NCBI GenBank assembly: GCA_021636625.1 | Contig: JAJWLX010000016.1 | Coordinates: 1 to 60,585 of the forward strand | Direction of reading: 5' to 3' | Source of the DNA: Prevotella sp. | Lineage (GTDB): Bacteria; Bacteroidota; Bacteroidia; Bacteroidales; Bacteroidaceae | Length of the DNA stretch: 60,585 nucleotides | Shown here: positions 8,258-17,273 of the stretch, piece by piece | Numbering within the stretch: position 1 is the stretch's first letter | How the letters are laid out: each line of letters opens with the position of its first letter | Program-made: the position numbers and the translations under genes | Notes under the pieces: model-generated | Seen by the model: the letters and a program-made list of their open reading frames with translations, nothing else | The model's database searches: none | Told to the model about the DNA's origin: nothing

Positions 8258-9937
8258 ATGATGATGGTTAAGCAAATATCAGATAAGAAAGATGTGGAGC
8301 CGATAGACTTGCTCCAGGCCTTTGAAATTATCGTAGAAAAGGCAAAAGGGTCTTCTCTCGGAGAAGAGTTTTATCAGAAAGCAGAACCGTATCTTGGTTT
8401 TGTTTCTGATAAATTGTGTATCTCCAAGCGAGCAAGTGTTATCATGGCCCTCTTTGCCGACCGGTGTTATGATACCCATATCCGGTTTTCTGATTTGACG
8501 GAATTCCTGGATTGCAGAATCCTGACATTGCTCAGATATTCCAACGAAACTCAGGAACTTATCGATAAGGAATATGTTTGTCAGAATCGGATTGAAGGAC
8601 TCAGCTATAGCATCCCGATGGAGGTGATGGAGGCATTCCAGCATAATCGACGATATATTCCTTCGGATGTGGATGAATTCACAGACAGAGAACTGTTTGA
8701 TAAGTTTGATGAACTTTTCTCGAAATGCCGCTGCGAAAAACTGAACAAGCAGGTTTTGAGAAAGAAACTCAGAGCGCTGGTTGTCAAGAATAGCAACCTG
8801 GCATTTGTCAAGGCAATGGCATTGTATGATATAAATGTGGAGGATAAAGATTTTCCGCTTTTCATCTTGCTGTGTACACTCTTTGTTATTGATGGCGATG
8901 ATGACATCCGTTGCCATGACTTGGATTTCATCTATGAGGAAGGTGAGTCGGTCTGGCGATGGGCTAAGCGAGACCTTAGCCAAGGCAATCATCGTTTCTT
9001 GCAGAAAAAGTTCATAGAATATACCAACGATGACGGCTTTGCCGACAGGGAATCCTTTAAGATTACAGACAGTGCGAAGAAGCTGCTCTTTTCGGAGATG
9101 AACCTTTCTGCTATGCAGGGCTCCCGTCCTAAAGGTGGCATGTTATCCTTTGAGAGTATCAAGCCAAAACAGCTGTTTTACAACGACAAGGAACGTAAAC
9201 TGGTAGAAGAACTCGCAGCTCTTTTGGATGAAAAGAATTTCCAGGGTATCCGAGACCGCTTGAAGGAAACCAATTTCAGAAGTGGCTTTGCCTGTCTATT
9301 CTATGGTGCACCAGGTACCGGAAAGACGGAGACGGTTCTTCAGATAGCCAGGAAAACGGGTCGTGACCTTATACAGGTTAACATCTCGGATATCAAGAGT
9401 ATGTGGGTAGGGGAGAGCGAAAAGAACATCAAGGGTATCTTTGATGATTACAGAAAGATGGTGAAACAATCGGCAAAGACTCCTATTCTGCTCTTCAATG
9501 AGGCAGATGCCATCATCGGCAAGCGTATGGTGGGTGCAGAGAAGGCTGTGGATAAACTGGAGAACAATATCCAGAACATCATTCTTCAGGAGATAGAGCA
9601 GCTTGATGGCATTCTTATTGCCACAACCAATCTTGCCGAGAATATGGACAAGGCCTTCGAGCGTCGTTTCCTCTATAAAGTGAAGTTTGAAAAGCCTGAT
9701 TTTCATGGTCGTTTACAGATTTGGCAAACGATGATACCATCTTTGAATGATGCTGATGCTTCTTTCCTTGCCGCTAGATATGATTTCAGTGGTGGTGAGA
9801 TAGAGAACATTGCCCGCCATTATACCATCCAATCCATTTTGCATGGCAAACCGGCGAATATGCTCAAATCTCTTGTCGGGTATTGCGATAGTGAAAGGCT
9901 GGAAGGAAGACCCCCCAAGAGAAAGGTTGGGTTCTGA
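8258..9937 (+). CDS. AAA+ ATPase (Cdc48/FtsH-like ATPase domain)
   Basis: 559 aa. Residues about 1-310 are a family-specific N-terminal region with no recognised motif. The AAA+ core follows: Walker A GAPGTGKTETV (about 350-360), the pore-loop region SMWVGESEKNIKGIF, Walker B ILLFNEADAII (about 410), sensor 1 ILIATTN and arginine finger AFERRF (about 466), then the C-terminal helical lid. There is no protease domain and no membrane segment. Such proteins remodel or unfold partners. It is followed by a terminator and by a WYL regulator in convergent orientation. Confidence 0.85.
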   Translation: MMMVKQISDKKDVEPIDLLQAFEIIVEKAKGSSLGEEFYQKAEPYLGFVSDKLCISKRASVIMALFADRCYDTHIRFSDLTEFLDCRILTLLRYSNETQELIDKEYVCQNRIEGLSYSIPMEVMEAFQHNRRYIPSDVDEFTDRELFDKFDELFSKCRCEKLNKQVLRKKLRALVVKNSNLAFVKAMALYDINVEDKDFPLFILLCTLFVIDGDDDIRCHDLDFIYEEGESVWRWAKRDLSQGNHRFLQKKFIEYTNDDGFADRESFKITDSAKKLLFSEMNLSAMQGSRPKGGMLSFESIKPKQLFYNDKERKLVEELAALLDEKNFQGIRDRLKETNFRSGFACLFYGAPGTGKTETVLQIARKTGRDLIQVNISDIKSMWVGESEKNIKGIFDDYRKMVKQSAKTPILLFNEADAIIGKRMVGAEKAVDKLENNIQNIILQEIEQLDGILIATTNLAENMDKAFERRFLYKVKFEKPDFHGRLQIWQTMIPSLNDADASFLAARYDFSGGEIENIARHYTIQSILHGKPANMLKSLVGYCDSERLEGRPPKRKVGF

Positions 9938-9957
9938 TGCATCACCCATAAAGAAAA

Positions 9958-9995
9958 GACGGTAAATACGAAAAATGTATTTGCCGCCTTTTTCT
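9958..9995 (+). terminator. Terminator of the AAA+ gene
   Basis: Stem 9958-9969 with 9977-9988 (GGTAAATAC / GTATTTGCC with one G-T pair) followed by a run of T. Confidence 0.75.
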
Positions 9996-10034
9996 CCTAG
10001 TTTCAGATGATTGTATCTGATATTTCTTGATAGA

Positions 10035-10943
10035 TTAAATCTGGTATTTCTTTGTGAGATTTCTCAATTTTTCGGCAATATCCTCCCTTAGCCATTGAGG
10101 TTCCAATACTTCTATGGTATCCATGTTGGAGAATATCTCCTGTTCAAAATCTAATTCAGGCTTCAGATGGTATTCAAAGATCGAATATTCATCTGTGCGC
10201 TTCGTTTCCTTTTGTGAGGTATGGAGAGGAAGGTTGCGGATATAGTTGCTTTGGAATGCATCCACCTTGAGTACCACCTTTTGCACCTCAGAATCCTTGT
10301 TGTTGATGATGCCGAAGCAATCCTTGAAATATTCAGCAGGATCCAGATCCTCTGGCAATTTGAATGTTTCTTCAGAGATGGTGACATTCTCCATACGGTC
10401 GAGTGCATAGCATCGGATGTCATCTGTGCCAGGACTGTAAGCCAACACATACCAACGCTTCTTGAAAGCCTTTACGAAATAAGGATGAATATCAAATTCA
10501 TGATACTCCTCTGTATTGAAGCTATAGTAGGATATGGAGATGACGCGGTTGTCACGCATCGCCTTGATGATGTCTTCCAGATAGTTTCTGCCAGAAGGCA
10601 TATCTTTCAGGAGTACACGCTCCTTGAGCTTGCGACTATTGCCAACCATGGCATTGAGGGAGAAGGCATTGAGCATCCAGCTTCTGGCACTTCCTTCCTC
10701 GAAGCAGTCGCCATACTCAATGTAATAGCGGTATCCGCTGCCACAGCAGATGCTGATTTCAAACAGTTCCTCGATGGAATGGAGGTTGTTGATGAAGGTA
10801 CGGCGAGAGAGTTCCGTTCCTTCGCTGAGATCAGAATCCTTCCATCTGCTTTGGATTTCCTTTAAGGTGATGCCGCCCCTTTTTCTGGACCGATGGATGG
10901 TTTCTACGAGCCAGACATATTTGTTCAATTGATTGATAGCCAT
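10035..10943 (-). CDS. WYL-domain transcriptional regulator
   Basis: 302 aa. N-terminal winged helix (about 1-70: NKYVWLVETIHRSRKRGG, RTFINNLHSIEELFEI), a middle WYL domain (about 125-200: ISISYYSFNTEEYHEFDIHP, KRWYVLAYSP) and a C-terminal WCX extension ending LEPQWLREDIAEKLRNL. WYL proteins bind nucleic-acid or nucleotide ligands and often control phage-defence or DNA-damage genes. It is divergent from the PD-(D/E)XK gene across a 277-bp gap, which makes that gene a likely target (inference). Confidence 0.85.
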   Translation of the reverse strand: MAINQLNKYVWLVETIHRSRKRGGITLKEIQSRWKDSDLSEGTELSRRTFINNLHSIEELFEISICCGSGYRYYIEYGDCFEEGSARSWMLNAFSLNAMVGNSRKLKERVLLKDMPSGRNYLEDIIKAMRDNRVISISYYSFNTEEYHEFDIHPYFVKAFKKRWYVLAYSPGTDDIRCYALDRMENVTISEETFKLPEDLDPAEYFKDCFGIINNKDSEVQKVVLKVDAFQSNYIRNLPLHTSQKETKRTDEYSIFEYHLKPELDFEQEIFSNMDTIEVLEPQWLREDIAEKLRNLTKKYQI

Positions 10944-10966
10944 ATTCTGTTTCTTTTATTTGGGTA

Positions 10967-10974
10967 CAAAGATA
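10967..10974 (-). promoter_or_regulatory. -7 element of the WYL gene
   Basis: On the minus strand this reads TATCTTTG, 24 bp before the WYL start codon. Confidence 0.5.
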
Positions 10975-11091
10975 ACGGAAAAGTAGGAAATTATGTTGCA
11001 CAAGATAGATTTATTTCATGCAAATTTCAAATATTTCATCGTTTTTTGAAAATAAGATGAACCTGTGCAGCTAATTTACCCATGTCCCCTA

Positions 11092-11099
11092 TACTTTTG
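11092..11099 (+). promoter_or_regulatory. -7 element TACTTTTG before the PD-(D/E)XK gene
   Basis: Matches TAnnTTTG; the implied leader to ATG 11221 is about 115 nt. The upstream box is unclear. Confidence 0.45.
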
Positions 11100-11220
11100 C
11101 ACTGGAAATAAAAAAATGAAATTTATATAATATCTTCCCGACTTTTCCGTTTTCTGATATAGACATTATAAGAATGTGGAATAAGTATAAGAAAAAGAAT
11201 GAAATTAAAATTTTAGTAAT

Positions 11221-12570
11221 ATGGATTTAAAAACTATACAGCAATTGCTGCAAGAAGCTCAGCCTATCTTACAGAAAAGTAAGGCTGAGAAGAAAGAGCG
11301 TGAGGCAAAAGGCGAATATTTCAATGTTTTTGAAAATTTGCATTTTACACGCCCTGAGGAACATCTGCATACCCCTTTTCTTCGTATGCTGCTTGATAAG
11401 GATGCTAATCATGGAGTGGGGAAAGGCTTCTTGGAGGCTTTTCTAAAAATGGTTGTGAAAGAGTTGAAGCCTGATTTTCAATATGATATCAATTCGAGTC
11501 ATATTGAATATAAAGACAAATATATTGGTGAAGTAAAAATATCAGAAAAAGATGGAGAGTCTACAGGTGGAGAGATTGACATCTTTCTATATGATGAGAA
11601 AGGGCATGCTATCATCATTGAAAACAAGTTTGATAGATATGGCAATCCTGCTCAAGATCAACCAAGACAACTTGAGCGATATTATAATTTCGGAAAAAAA
11701 GAATATAAGGATAATTTTATCTTGATTTATCTCACTCCGTCTGGTCGAGATGCTTCGGAAGACTCTACGGGTCCCAATACAATAACCTATTATCCGATAA
11801 GTTATGACCTATCTGATAATAAGCCAAATATCTTATCTTGGCTTGATGCGTGCTTGGATATATCAAAAGGATGCACTCGCATTCATGAAGTGATTAAGCA
11901 ATACATAACTTTTATAAAAGATACAAGACATATTATGGAAGAAAAATATCAAAATGAATTATTGAATTTGTTACTTTCGAAAGATAATTTAGATGTAACA
12001 CTTCGTATTTTACGTGATGAGCAAATGATAAAAGAGAAAATTAGAAGAGACTTCTGTGATCAGCTAGTGAAATTGGCAGGTGAATACGGTCTTGAACTTC
12101 GTGAACAATATGATAGTAATATCGCTACATGGAATAGTGATTATGGTTGGATGATTTTCGTAGGTAAGAAGAGACTTCAATCACAAGTAGGATTTGTGGT
12201 TGGAAATTATTCACGCACAAACTCAGAATATGGCGGAATGTTATATGGCTTGTCTATCATTAATGGGTATTTCTCAAATTTAGGAGAGTTGAAGAATGTA
12301 TTTAAGATTGAATCAAGTGATCCTAATGATCAACCTTTGTTTGGTCCCGAGAAAGAATACCATCAACTTCCTGAAAATAAGGGGAATTTTGAAAGAGAAT
12401 TTCCTTTTGGATATTCATTTTTGTATGATGAAGATAGAGCGATGGTTAAAAAATGGTATGATTGGGATGATGTCCAGACTTTGGCTGATATGCGCAATGG
12501 CAAGATGCTTGATTTTATGAGAACCCGTTTTGAAATTCTGAAAAATAATGGTATCATAGACAAGCTGTAG
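11221..12570 (+). CDS. PD-(D/E)XK nuclease-family protein
   Basis: 449 aa. The N-terminal part has the family signature NVFENLHFTRPEEHLHTPFL with LRMLLD and GKGFLEAFL. The nuclease core is GGEIDIFLYDEKGHAIIIEN followed by K (D...ExK), about residues 118-140, then QLERYY and FILIYLTPSG. The C-terminal half is an uncharacterised mixed domain ending in a helix. This family (PDDEXK_4-like) occurs in defence islands and beside WYL regulators. All catalytic residues appear intact. The next gene starts 25 bp downstream, probably in the same transcript. Confidence 0.8.
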   Translation: MDLKTIQQLLQEAQPILQKSKAEKKEREAKGEYFNVFENLHFTRPEEHLHTPFLRMLLDKDANHGVGKGFLEAFLKMVVKELKPDFQYDINSSHIEYKDKYIGEVKISEKDGESTGGEIDIFLYDEKGHAIIIENKFDRYGNPAQDQPRQLERYYNFGKKEYKDNFILIYLTPSGRDASEDSTGPNTITYYPISYDLSDNKPNILSWLDACLDISKGCTRIHEVIKQYITFIKDTRHIMEEKYQNELLNLLLSKDNLDVTLRILRDEQMIKEKIRRDFCDQLVKLAGEYGLELREQYDSNIATWNSDYGWMIFVGKKRLQSQVGFVVGNYSRTNSEYGGMLYGLSIINGYFSNLGELKNVFKIESSDPNDQPLFGPEKEYHQLPENKGNFEREFPFGYSFLYDEDRAMVKKWYDWDDVQTLADMRNGKMLDFMRTRFEILKNNGIIDKL

Positions 12571-12595
12571 TTTATAACAACCAAGCATCATTCTC

Positions 12596-13264
12596 ATGAA
12601 AGAAATCGCATTTGATTCATTGCAGTTGATAGCTGCTGACGATGTTAGTCAGCAAGCTATCAATCAGCTTCGCTCAGATGGAATATATTCCGTCGAGGAC
12701 CGTTCTTGCACACTTATCAATATGGTAGTGGTATCTACTGCCGAAGGAGCAGAACATATTCATCAGGTATTGGAGAACCACGAACGTGCCAGAAAGAATG
12801 TAGTCGTAAAAATGACTCCGGAACTCTGCATCAAGGATGAATCTGATATCGACTCTATCTTGTCTTTTCAGCAAAATCCAGGCTGTAATCCATACATGGA
12901 GTTGAAGCACTTCTTGCAAGTGTACCATGAGAATGTGGAGATTCATGGTATGGTAGGCTTTGATTTCAGAAGTTTCTCCGATATCATCAGAGGAAAGAAT
13001 GTGGTATCTGTCTATTCGTATGAATATCAAGACGACATAGCTGAGGCTATCTGCCACCTAAAGCCAGTCAATTTAAAAGACAATGGCAAATATCTTCTGT
13101 CGTTTACAGTAGGTAAGTATGATGAGAAGGCTCTATCCAGGCATTTGGCTTCTCTCAATGAATACATGGATGCTTTCCCCGAAGAGAGCAGCCTCTACTG
13201 GACATACAGAGAAGCAACTCCTCAAAAAGTAACTTTGTTTGCTTCTATATCTTCGGAGCAATAA
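12596..13264 (+). CDS. Unknown 222-aa protein following the nuclease
   Basis: Family not recognised. The order of predicted strands and helices in the second half (FDFRSFSDIIRGKNVVSVYS, IAEAICHLKP, YLLSFTVGK, ALSRHLASLNEYM, KVTLFASI) resembles the C-terminal domain of FtsZ/tubulin-like proteins. The N-terminal half (INMVVVSTAEGAEHIHQVL, KNVVVKMTP) could be a reduced Rossmann-type region. No GTP-binding signature is visible. This is an inference from pattern alone. It lies 25 bp after the PD-(D/E)XK gene, so a joint role is plausible. Confidence 0.6.
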   Translation: MKEIAFDSLQLIAADDVSQQAINQLRSDGIYSVEDRSCTLINMVVVSTAEGAEHIHQVLENHERARKNVVVKMTPELCIKDESDIDSILSFQQNPGCNPYMELKHFLQVYHENVEIHGMVGFDFRSFSDIIRGKNVVSVYSYEYQDDIAEAICHLKPVNLKDNGKYLLSFTVGKYDEKALSRHLASLNEYMDAFPEESSLYWTYREATPQKVTLFASISSEQ

Positions 13265-13300
13265 AAATATGAAATGCCTCAACCATACTGGTCGAAATCG

Positions 13301-13346
13301 GTTATTATCAGGTTAAAACCGTAAGTAAGTAAACGATTTCATATAA
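13301..13346 (+). repeat. 46-bp dispersed repeat, copy 2
   Basis: Second copy of the element at 8095-8140 (4 differences), 121 bp before ATG of nhaD. Confidence 0.75.
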
Positions 13347-13385
13347 ATATAATATAGAAAAGGGTGGTTATTGCTTTTCTTTTTG

Positions 13386-13393
13386 TATCTTTG
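13386..13393 (+). promoter_or_regulatory. -7 element TATCTTTG of nhaD
   Basis: Exact TAnnTTTG match 73 bp before the ATG, with T/G-rich GTGGTTATTG upstream as a possible -33 region. Confidence 0.55.
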
Positions 13394-13466
13394 CAACCGT
13401 TTGGCAATTGTGAGTACCAAATCATACATAAAGGAAAAAAGAATATCTAATAAAAAATAAAAAGTA

Positions 13467-14837
13467 ATGACTACACTTACAATTTCTATTATTGTCGTTT
13501 TCGTGCTCGGCTATGCACTCATAGCTACCGAAAGCTTGACAAAGGTAAACAAGGCAGCAATTGCCCTGTTGATGTTGGTAGGTTGTTGGACCCTCTACAT
13601 GATGGATCCAATGCAGTATCTCCAGTTGATGCACCCTGATTATACAGGCGGTGCTGCTGGAATGGTGGAGAAGGTGACCGGAATCATCCAGGAACATCTG
13701 GGCGATACTGCCACAACACTCTTCTTCCTGATGGGTGCGATGACCATCGTGGAAATCGTGGACCAGAACGGTGGATTCAACTGGGTTCGCAAGGTGATGA
13801 AGACTAAGTCGAAGCATGCGCTCCTCTGGCGTATTGCTATCCTTACCTTCTTCCTCTCGGCTATCCTCGACAATCTGACCACCAGTATCGTGATGATCAT
13901 GATTCTCCGAAAGCTCGTCACCGACCATAAGGACCGCATGGTTTATGCCTCCCTCGTCATCATCGCAGCCAATTCGGGTGGTGCCTTCTCACCAATCGGC
14001 GACGTTACCACCATCATGCTCTGGAACAAGGGACTGATTACTGCAGCTGGCGTTATCGCCGAAATCTTCATCCCTTCTGTGGTTTCCATGGTGATTCCTG
14101 CCCTCATCCTTCAGACCATGTTGAAGGGCGAACTCGTGATGCCTGAGGTTTCTGCCCAGCAGAATGCATCGGTCAGCGATTTCACTGAAGGTCAGCGCAA
14201 GGCTGTGTTCTGGTTAGGAGTAGGCGGTTTGATCTTCGTTCCTATCTTCAAGAGTATCACCCACTTGCCTCCATTCGTAGGAATCCTTCTGGTATTGGGC
14301 GTTCTCTGGACTGCCACCGAAATTTTCTATCGCGGTTTGCATCGTGGAGCTGATGCCGAGGGCACTCAGAAGCGAGTAACCAAGTTGCTTTCTCGTGTTG
14401 ATATGAGTACCATCCTCTTCTTCCTCGGTATTCTGATGGCAGTATCCTGCCTGGCTGAGATTGGCGTATTGACCGCTTTGGGTCAGGGCTTGAACGTCGT
14501 ATTCGATGGCAACCACTACCTCGTAACTGGTATCATCGGTGTGCTTTCAAGTATTGTTGATAATGTGCCTCTGGTAGCCGGATGTATGGGAATGTATCCT
14601 GTGGCTGCTGCTGGCGATATGGCTGTGGATGGCGTTTTCTGGCAGTTGCTGGCTTACTGTGCCGGTGTCGGAGGTTCAATGCTGATTATCGGTAGTGCCG
14701 CTGGTGTGGTAGTAATGGGCTTGGAGAAGATTACCTTCGGCTGGTATATGAAGCACATCTCCTGGATTGCTTTCGTAGGTTACATCGCAGGTATCATCTG
14801 CTACTGGTTCATCCGCACCTTCCTTTATGCTATCTAA
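13467..14837 (+). CDS. nhaD: NhaD-type Na+/H+ antiporter
   Basis: 456 aa with about 11-12 hydrophobic segments. Family marks include FFLMGAMTIVEIVDQNGGF, FLSAILDNLTTSIVMIMILR, VIIAANSGGAFSPIGDVTT and LSSIVDNVPLV. It exchanges cytoplasmic Na+ (or Li+) for protons at the inner membrane. It is a single gene with its own promoter. Confidence 0.92.
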   Translation: MTTLTISIIVVFVLGYALIATESLTKVNKAAIALLMLVGCWTLYMMDPMQYLQLMHPDYTGGAAGMVEKVTGIIQEHLGDTATTLFFLMGAMTIVEIVDQNGGFNWVRKVMKTKSKHALLWRIAILTFFLSAILDNLTTSIVMIMILRKLVTDHKDRMVYASLVIIAANSGGAFSPIGDVTTIMLWNKGLITAAGVIAEIFIPSVVSMVIPALILQTMLKGELVMPEVSAQQNASVSDFTEGQRKAVFWLGVGGLIFVPIFKSITHLPPFVGILLVLGVLWTATEIFYRGLHRGADAEGTQKRVTKLLSRVDMSTILFFLGILMAVSCLAEIGVLTALGQGLNVVFDGNHYLVTGIIGVLSSIVDNVPLVAGCMGMYPVAAAGDMAVDGVFWQLLAYCAGVGGSMLIIGSAAGVVVMGLEKITFGWYMKHISWIAFVGYIAGIICYWFIRTFLYAI

Positions 14838-14900
14838 AGGATAAGCATTTCTGCTTAAAAGGTTCATAGTTTTCGCTTACGTGAAAAAGTTTTTTTTGAA

Positions 14901-14922
14901 GAAAAAGTCTCAAAGTCTCATT
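14901..14922 (+). repeat. Left arm of inverted repeat around the VapE module
   Basis: TCAAAGTCTCATT (14910-14922) with an A-rich flank is repeated in inverse orientation at 17988-18010; about 20 of 22 positions agree. Confidence 0.55.
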
Positions 14923-14965
14923 TTCTATTGAAAATATCGACTTAAAGACTTGATAGATAATAAGA

Positions 14966-15011
14966 TAAAAAGAATGAGACTTCTCGGTTCTGACGCCGGG
15001 AAGTCTCATTC
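14966..15011 (-). terminator. Terminator of the VapE-like gene
   Basis: 16-bp stem (14972-14987 with 14996-15011, one G-T pair) and, read on the minus strand, a following CTTTTTATC tract. Confidence 0.8.
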
Positions 15012-15035
15012 ATGTATCATAGAAGTATCATTATT

Positions 15036-16931
15036 TCACTTTTTCTTTACGAGATACTTCATTCCATCTGCAAATCTCTTGTGTTTCAACTCACTCATAT
15101 TCGCCAGTTTTCTGCCGAATCCCATCAGGCTGTTTACCTTGAGCGATGAACCAATCTGCTTCTTCAGATAGTCGAAAATTTCGGCGGCAGTAAGATAGTC
15201 ACCCTCTTTCTCATCCTCAACCAATTCAAAATAGAGCAGGAAATACTGATCTATCGGTTGGATTATTTCAAACTGGCTGTTGCTCTTCATAATCAGTTTC
15301 ACCTGCTGCGCATCGAAATAACTCTTTTCGCCATTGTTCAAGGCAGAAAGTGCCTGGGCAAAAAGCTGCTGATAGTTCGGACGCACGCTCACGTCGATAG
15401 GCCCTGTCAGTTCCACACCGATGAATCTTCGGTTACCGGATGGATCGGAGAGAATATCCTTCATGTTACTCGTGGCGATGAACGAGGCGAGACGAGGAAA
15501 TTCCATGACATGACTGCCATACGGAGGTTTGTATTTCAGCGTAGGCAACTGGATGAGATTTTTCAGAAATCCCTGCTGCACCTGTGGCGAAATCTGGTTG
15601 AACTCATCAAGATTGATGACCATAAATTGCGCCATCGCCTGATAAACCTGACGCTTTTCAGATAAAACCAGATTGTCGCTATATCCCCATTGCAGTTCCG
15701 GCGGTAACAGCCGGCGACAGAAAGTACTCTTGTTGTAACCCTGCTTGGAAATCAGAAGCGGAGCCACCGAGTTGCCATACTGGCGATGGGTAAAGCCGCG
15801 CCACTGGTCAACCATGCCCAGGAACCAGGTGTAGAACCAGTCTGCCCAGTAAGGATTGTTGGTAGGAACCGTACGAGCCAAGGCACGTATATGGTCCTTC
15901 CCGTCCCATTTGTCGTAGCATTGGAAGAGATATTCATCTATCGGATTATAATTCTTGATGTAATCAGATTCCAGAAAATTCCTGACATCTTTGATGCTCA
16001 CTCGGATATCTGCGAGCTGCACCTCCAGCGTCATGCGCTTCTGCACTCTCGGATCTACGGGCTGGAAACCATACCAACCTTTCTCCTTCGGCATGTATTC
16101 CACGAATTTCATCACCGTGTTGTATCTGAAATCATATCTGCTTTTCAGCAGTTTTATCATGCTCACGATGTTGCTTCTCACGCTGTTCTTATCCTCTTTC
16201 TTGTTGTCATTCTTTGCTTCAGCTGTTCCGGAATCAGCTATCATCTGCTGATTATTTCCTGTGTTTGGAGTAAGATTTTGAGAACGTGCATGGCTATCAA
16301 TCTTCATCGCCACCGCCTTGCTGTTGAAATAAGGTTCCGCATCGAGCGTCATCATGAAACTGTTGTGAATCGAAGGCTCTTGAGATAGGGTAGAGCCAGC
16401 CTCGATAGAAGGTTTCGGACCATCTACAAGAATCGAAGCCTTGACAATAGCCTGATATACAGGGAAAATCTGCTGGTAAGCGATGCGATAGAGATGCTCG
16501 GCATCCGCTTCAGATGTAGGCAGGGAATCATTTTCGCCCTGGATTTTTATCAGAACGATAACAGTCTTTCCGTCGGCACCTGTGATGGCAGCAAGGGTAG
16601 AAGGCAGAATGGCTACCGAGCGCTTAATACCCTCCACACCATCCGCATCGGTAATGTTGCCAAATTTCAGCAGCAGGATGCCGTTGAAAGCTTTCATCTT
16701 CAGGTTGTTGTTTTCGTCTTTGACGAATTCAGCAGCGGGATAGATGTGCATCCATTTCAGCAAATCCTTGTAGCCTTCATAGTTGTTGCTAAGATACGGA
16801 ACGCTTTCGCGGAAGTGGGTGATAGTCAGTTTGCTATCATCTTTTGCGAATCGTTCCATCAGCTTCTCCATCGTCTTGGTGCTTACGAGGAGCTGCTTCT
16901 TATTATTTGTATGTACGATAGTTACCTTCAT
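15036..16931 (-). CDS. BT4734-like/VapE helicase-domain protein
   Basis: 631 aa. Residues about 1-200 resemble the BT4734/BF3469 (VirE N-terminal) domain, a degenerate primase-polymerase relative. Residues about 330-530 are a VapE-type P-loop domain: LLISKQGYNKSTFCRRLLP (P-loop variant), Walker B MVINLDEF, then FIATSNMKDILSDPSGNRRF. The C-terminus (about 540-631) matches the DUF3874-like tail. Such proteins are linked to phage and mobile-element replication. It is preceded by a palindrome cluster and flanked by inverted repeats, which fits a small replication-type module (inference). Confidence 0.8.
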   Translation of the reverse strand: MKVTIVHTNNKKQLLVSTKTMEKLMERFAKDDSKLTITHFRESVPYLSNNYEGYKDLLKWMHIYPAAEFVKDENNNLKMKAFNGILLLKFGNITDADGVEGIKRSVAILPSTLAAITGADGKTVIVLIKIQGENDSLPTSEADAEHLYRIAYQQIFPVYQAIVKASILVDGPKPSIEAGSTLSQEPSIHNSFMMTLDAEPYFNSKAVAMKIDSHARSQNLTPNTGNNQQMIADSGTAEAKNDNKKEDKNSVRSNIVSMIKLLKSRYDFRYNTVMKFVEYMPKEKGWYGFQPVDPRVQKRMTLEVQLADIRVSIKDVRNFLESDYIKNYNPIDEYLFQCYDKWDGKDHIRALARTVPTNNPYWADWFYTWFLGMVDQWRGFTHRQYGNSVAPLLISKQGYNKSTFCRRLLPPELQWGYSDNLVLSEKRQVYQAMAQFMVINLDEFNQISPQVQQGFLKNLIQLPTLKYKPPYGSHVMEFPRLASFIATSNMKDILSDPSGNRRFIGVELTGPIDVSVRPNYQQLFAQALSALNNGEKSYFDAQQVKLIMKSNSQFEIIQPIDQYFLLYFELVEDEKEGDYLTAAEIFDYLKKQIGSSLKVNSLMGFGRKLANMSELKHKRFADGMKYLVKKK

Positions 16932-16994
16932 TGTATTTCTGGTTAATGGTTAAGTGTTAACTGTAAATTGTAAACTATAAACTCTTTTCGGTGT

Positions 16995-17111
16995 TGCCCA
17001 AAATAAGTCCCAATTTTGGGCACTCATTGCCCGCCTTATGGGCACTTGTTGCCCAGCACTTGTTCTGTGGATGCCCGCTTGGTGGGCTGTGGATGCCCGT
17101 GTAACGGGCAT
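16995..17111. repeat. Cluster of GC-rich palindromes upstream of the VapE gene
   Basis: At least five palindromes built on GGGCA/TGCCC: TGCCCAAAAT/ATTTTGGGCA (16995-17022), GGGCACTCATTGCCC (17018-17032), GGGCACTTGTTGCCC (17040-17054), GCCCGCTTGGTGGGC (17073-17087), ATGCCCGTGTAACGGGCAT (17093-17111). The direct repeat CTGTGGATGCCCG overlaps the last two. They sit 64-180 bp before the start codon in an otherwise AT-rich region and may be iterons or regulator sites. Confidence 0.7.
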
Positions 17112-17273
17112 GGTAGGATCAGCTAATGGGCATAGAGGGAACATCTGATGAACTGAAAAAGTAGACATATAGTTGCTCTCCTAAACTGGAATACTAGACA
17201 TATTCAGTATAGTGAAACGGGAATGAATACATCTTTAGTTTTATCAAACCGTAACAATAAATTCTTGGAAAGA

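Noticed and set aside
16995..17111. CRISPR-like array
   Set aside because: Units are short palindromes with unequal spacing, no conserved 28-36-bp repeat and no cas genes.
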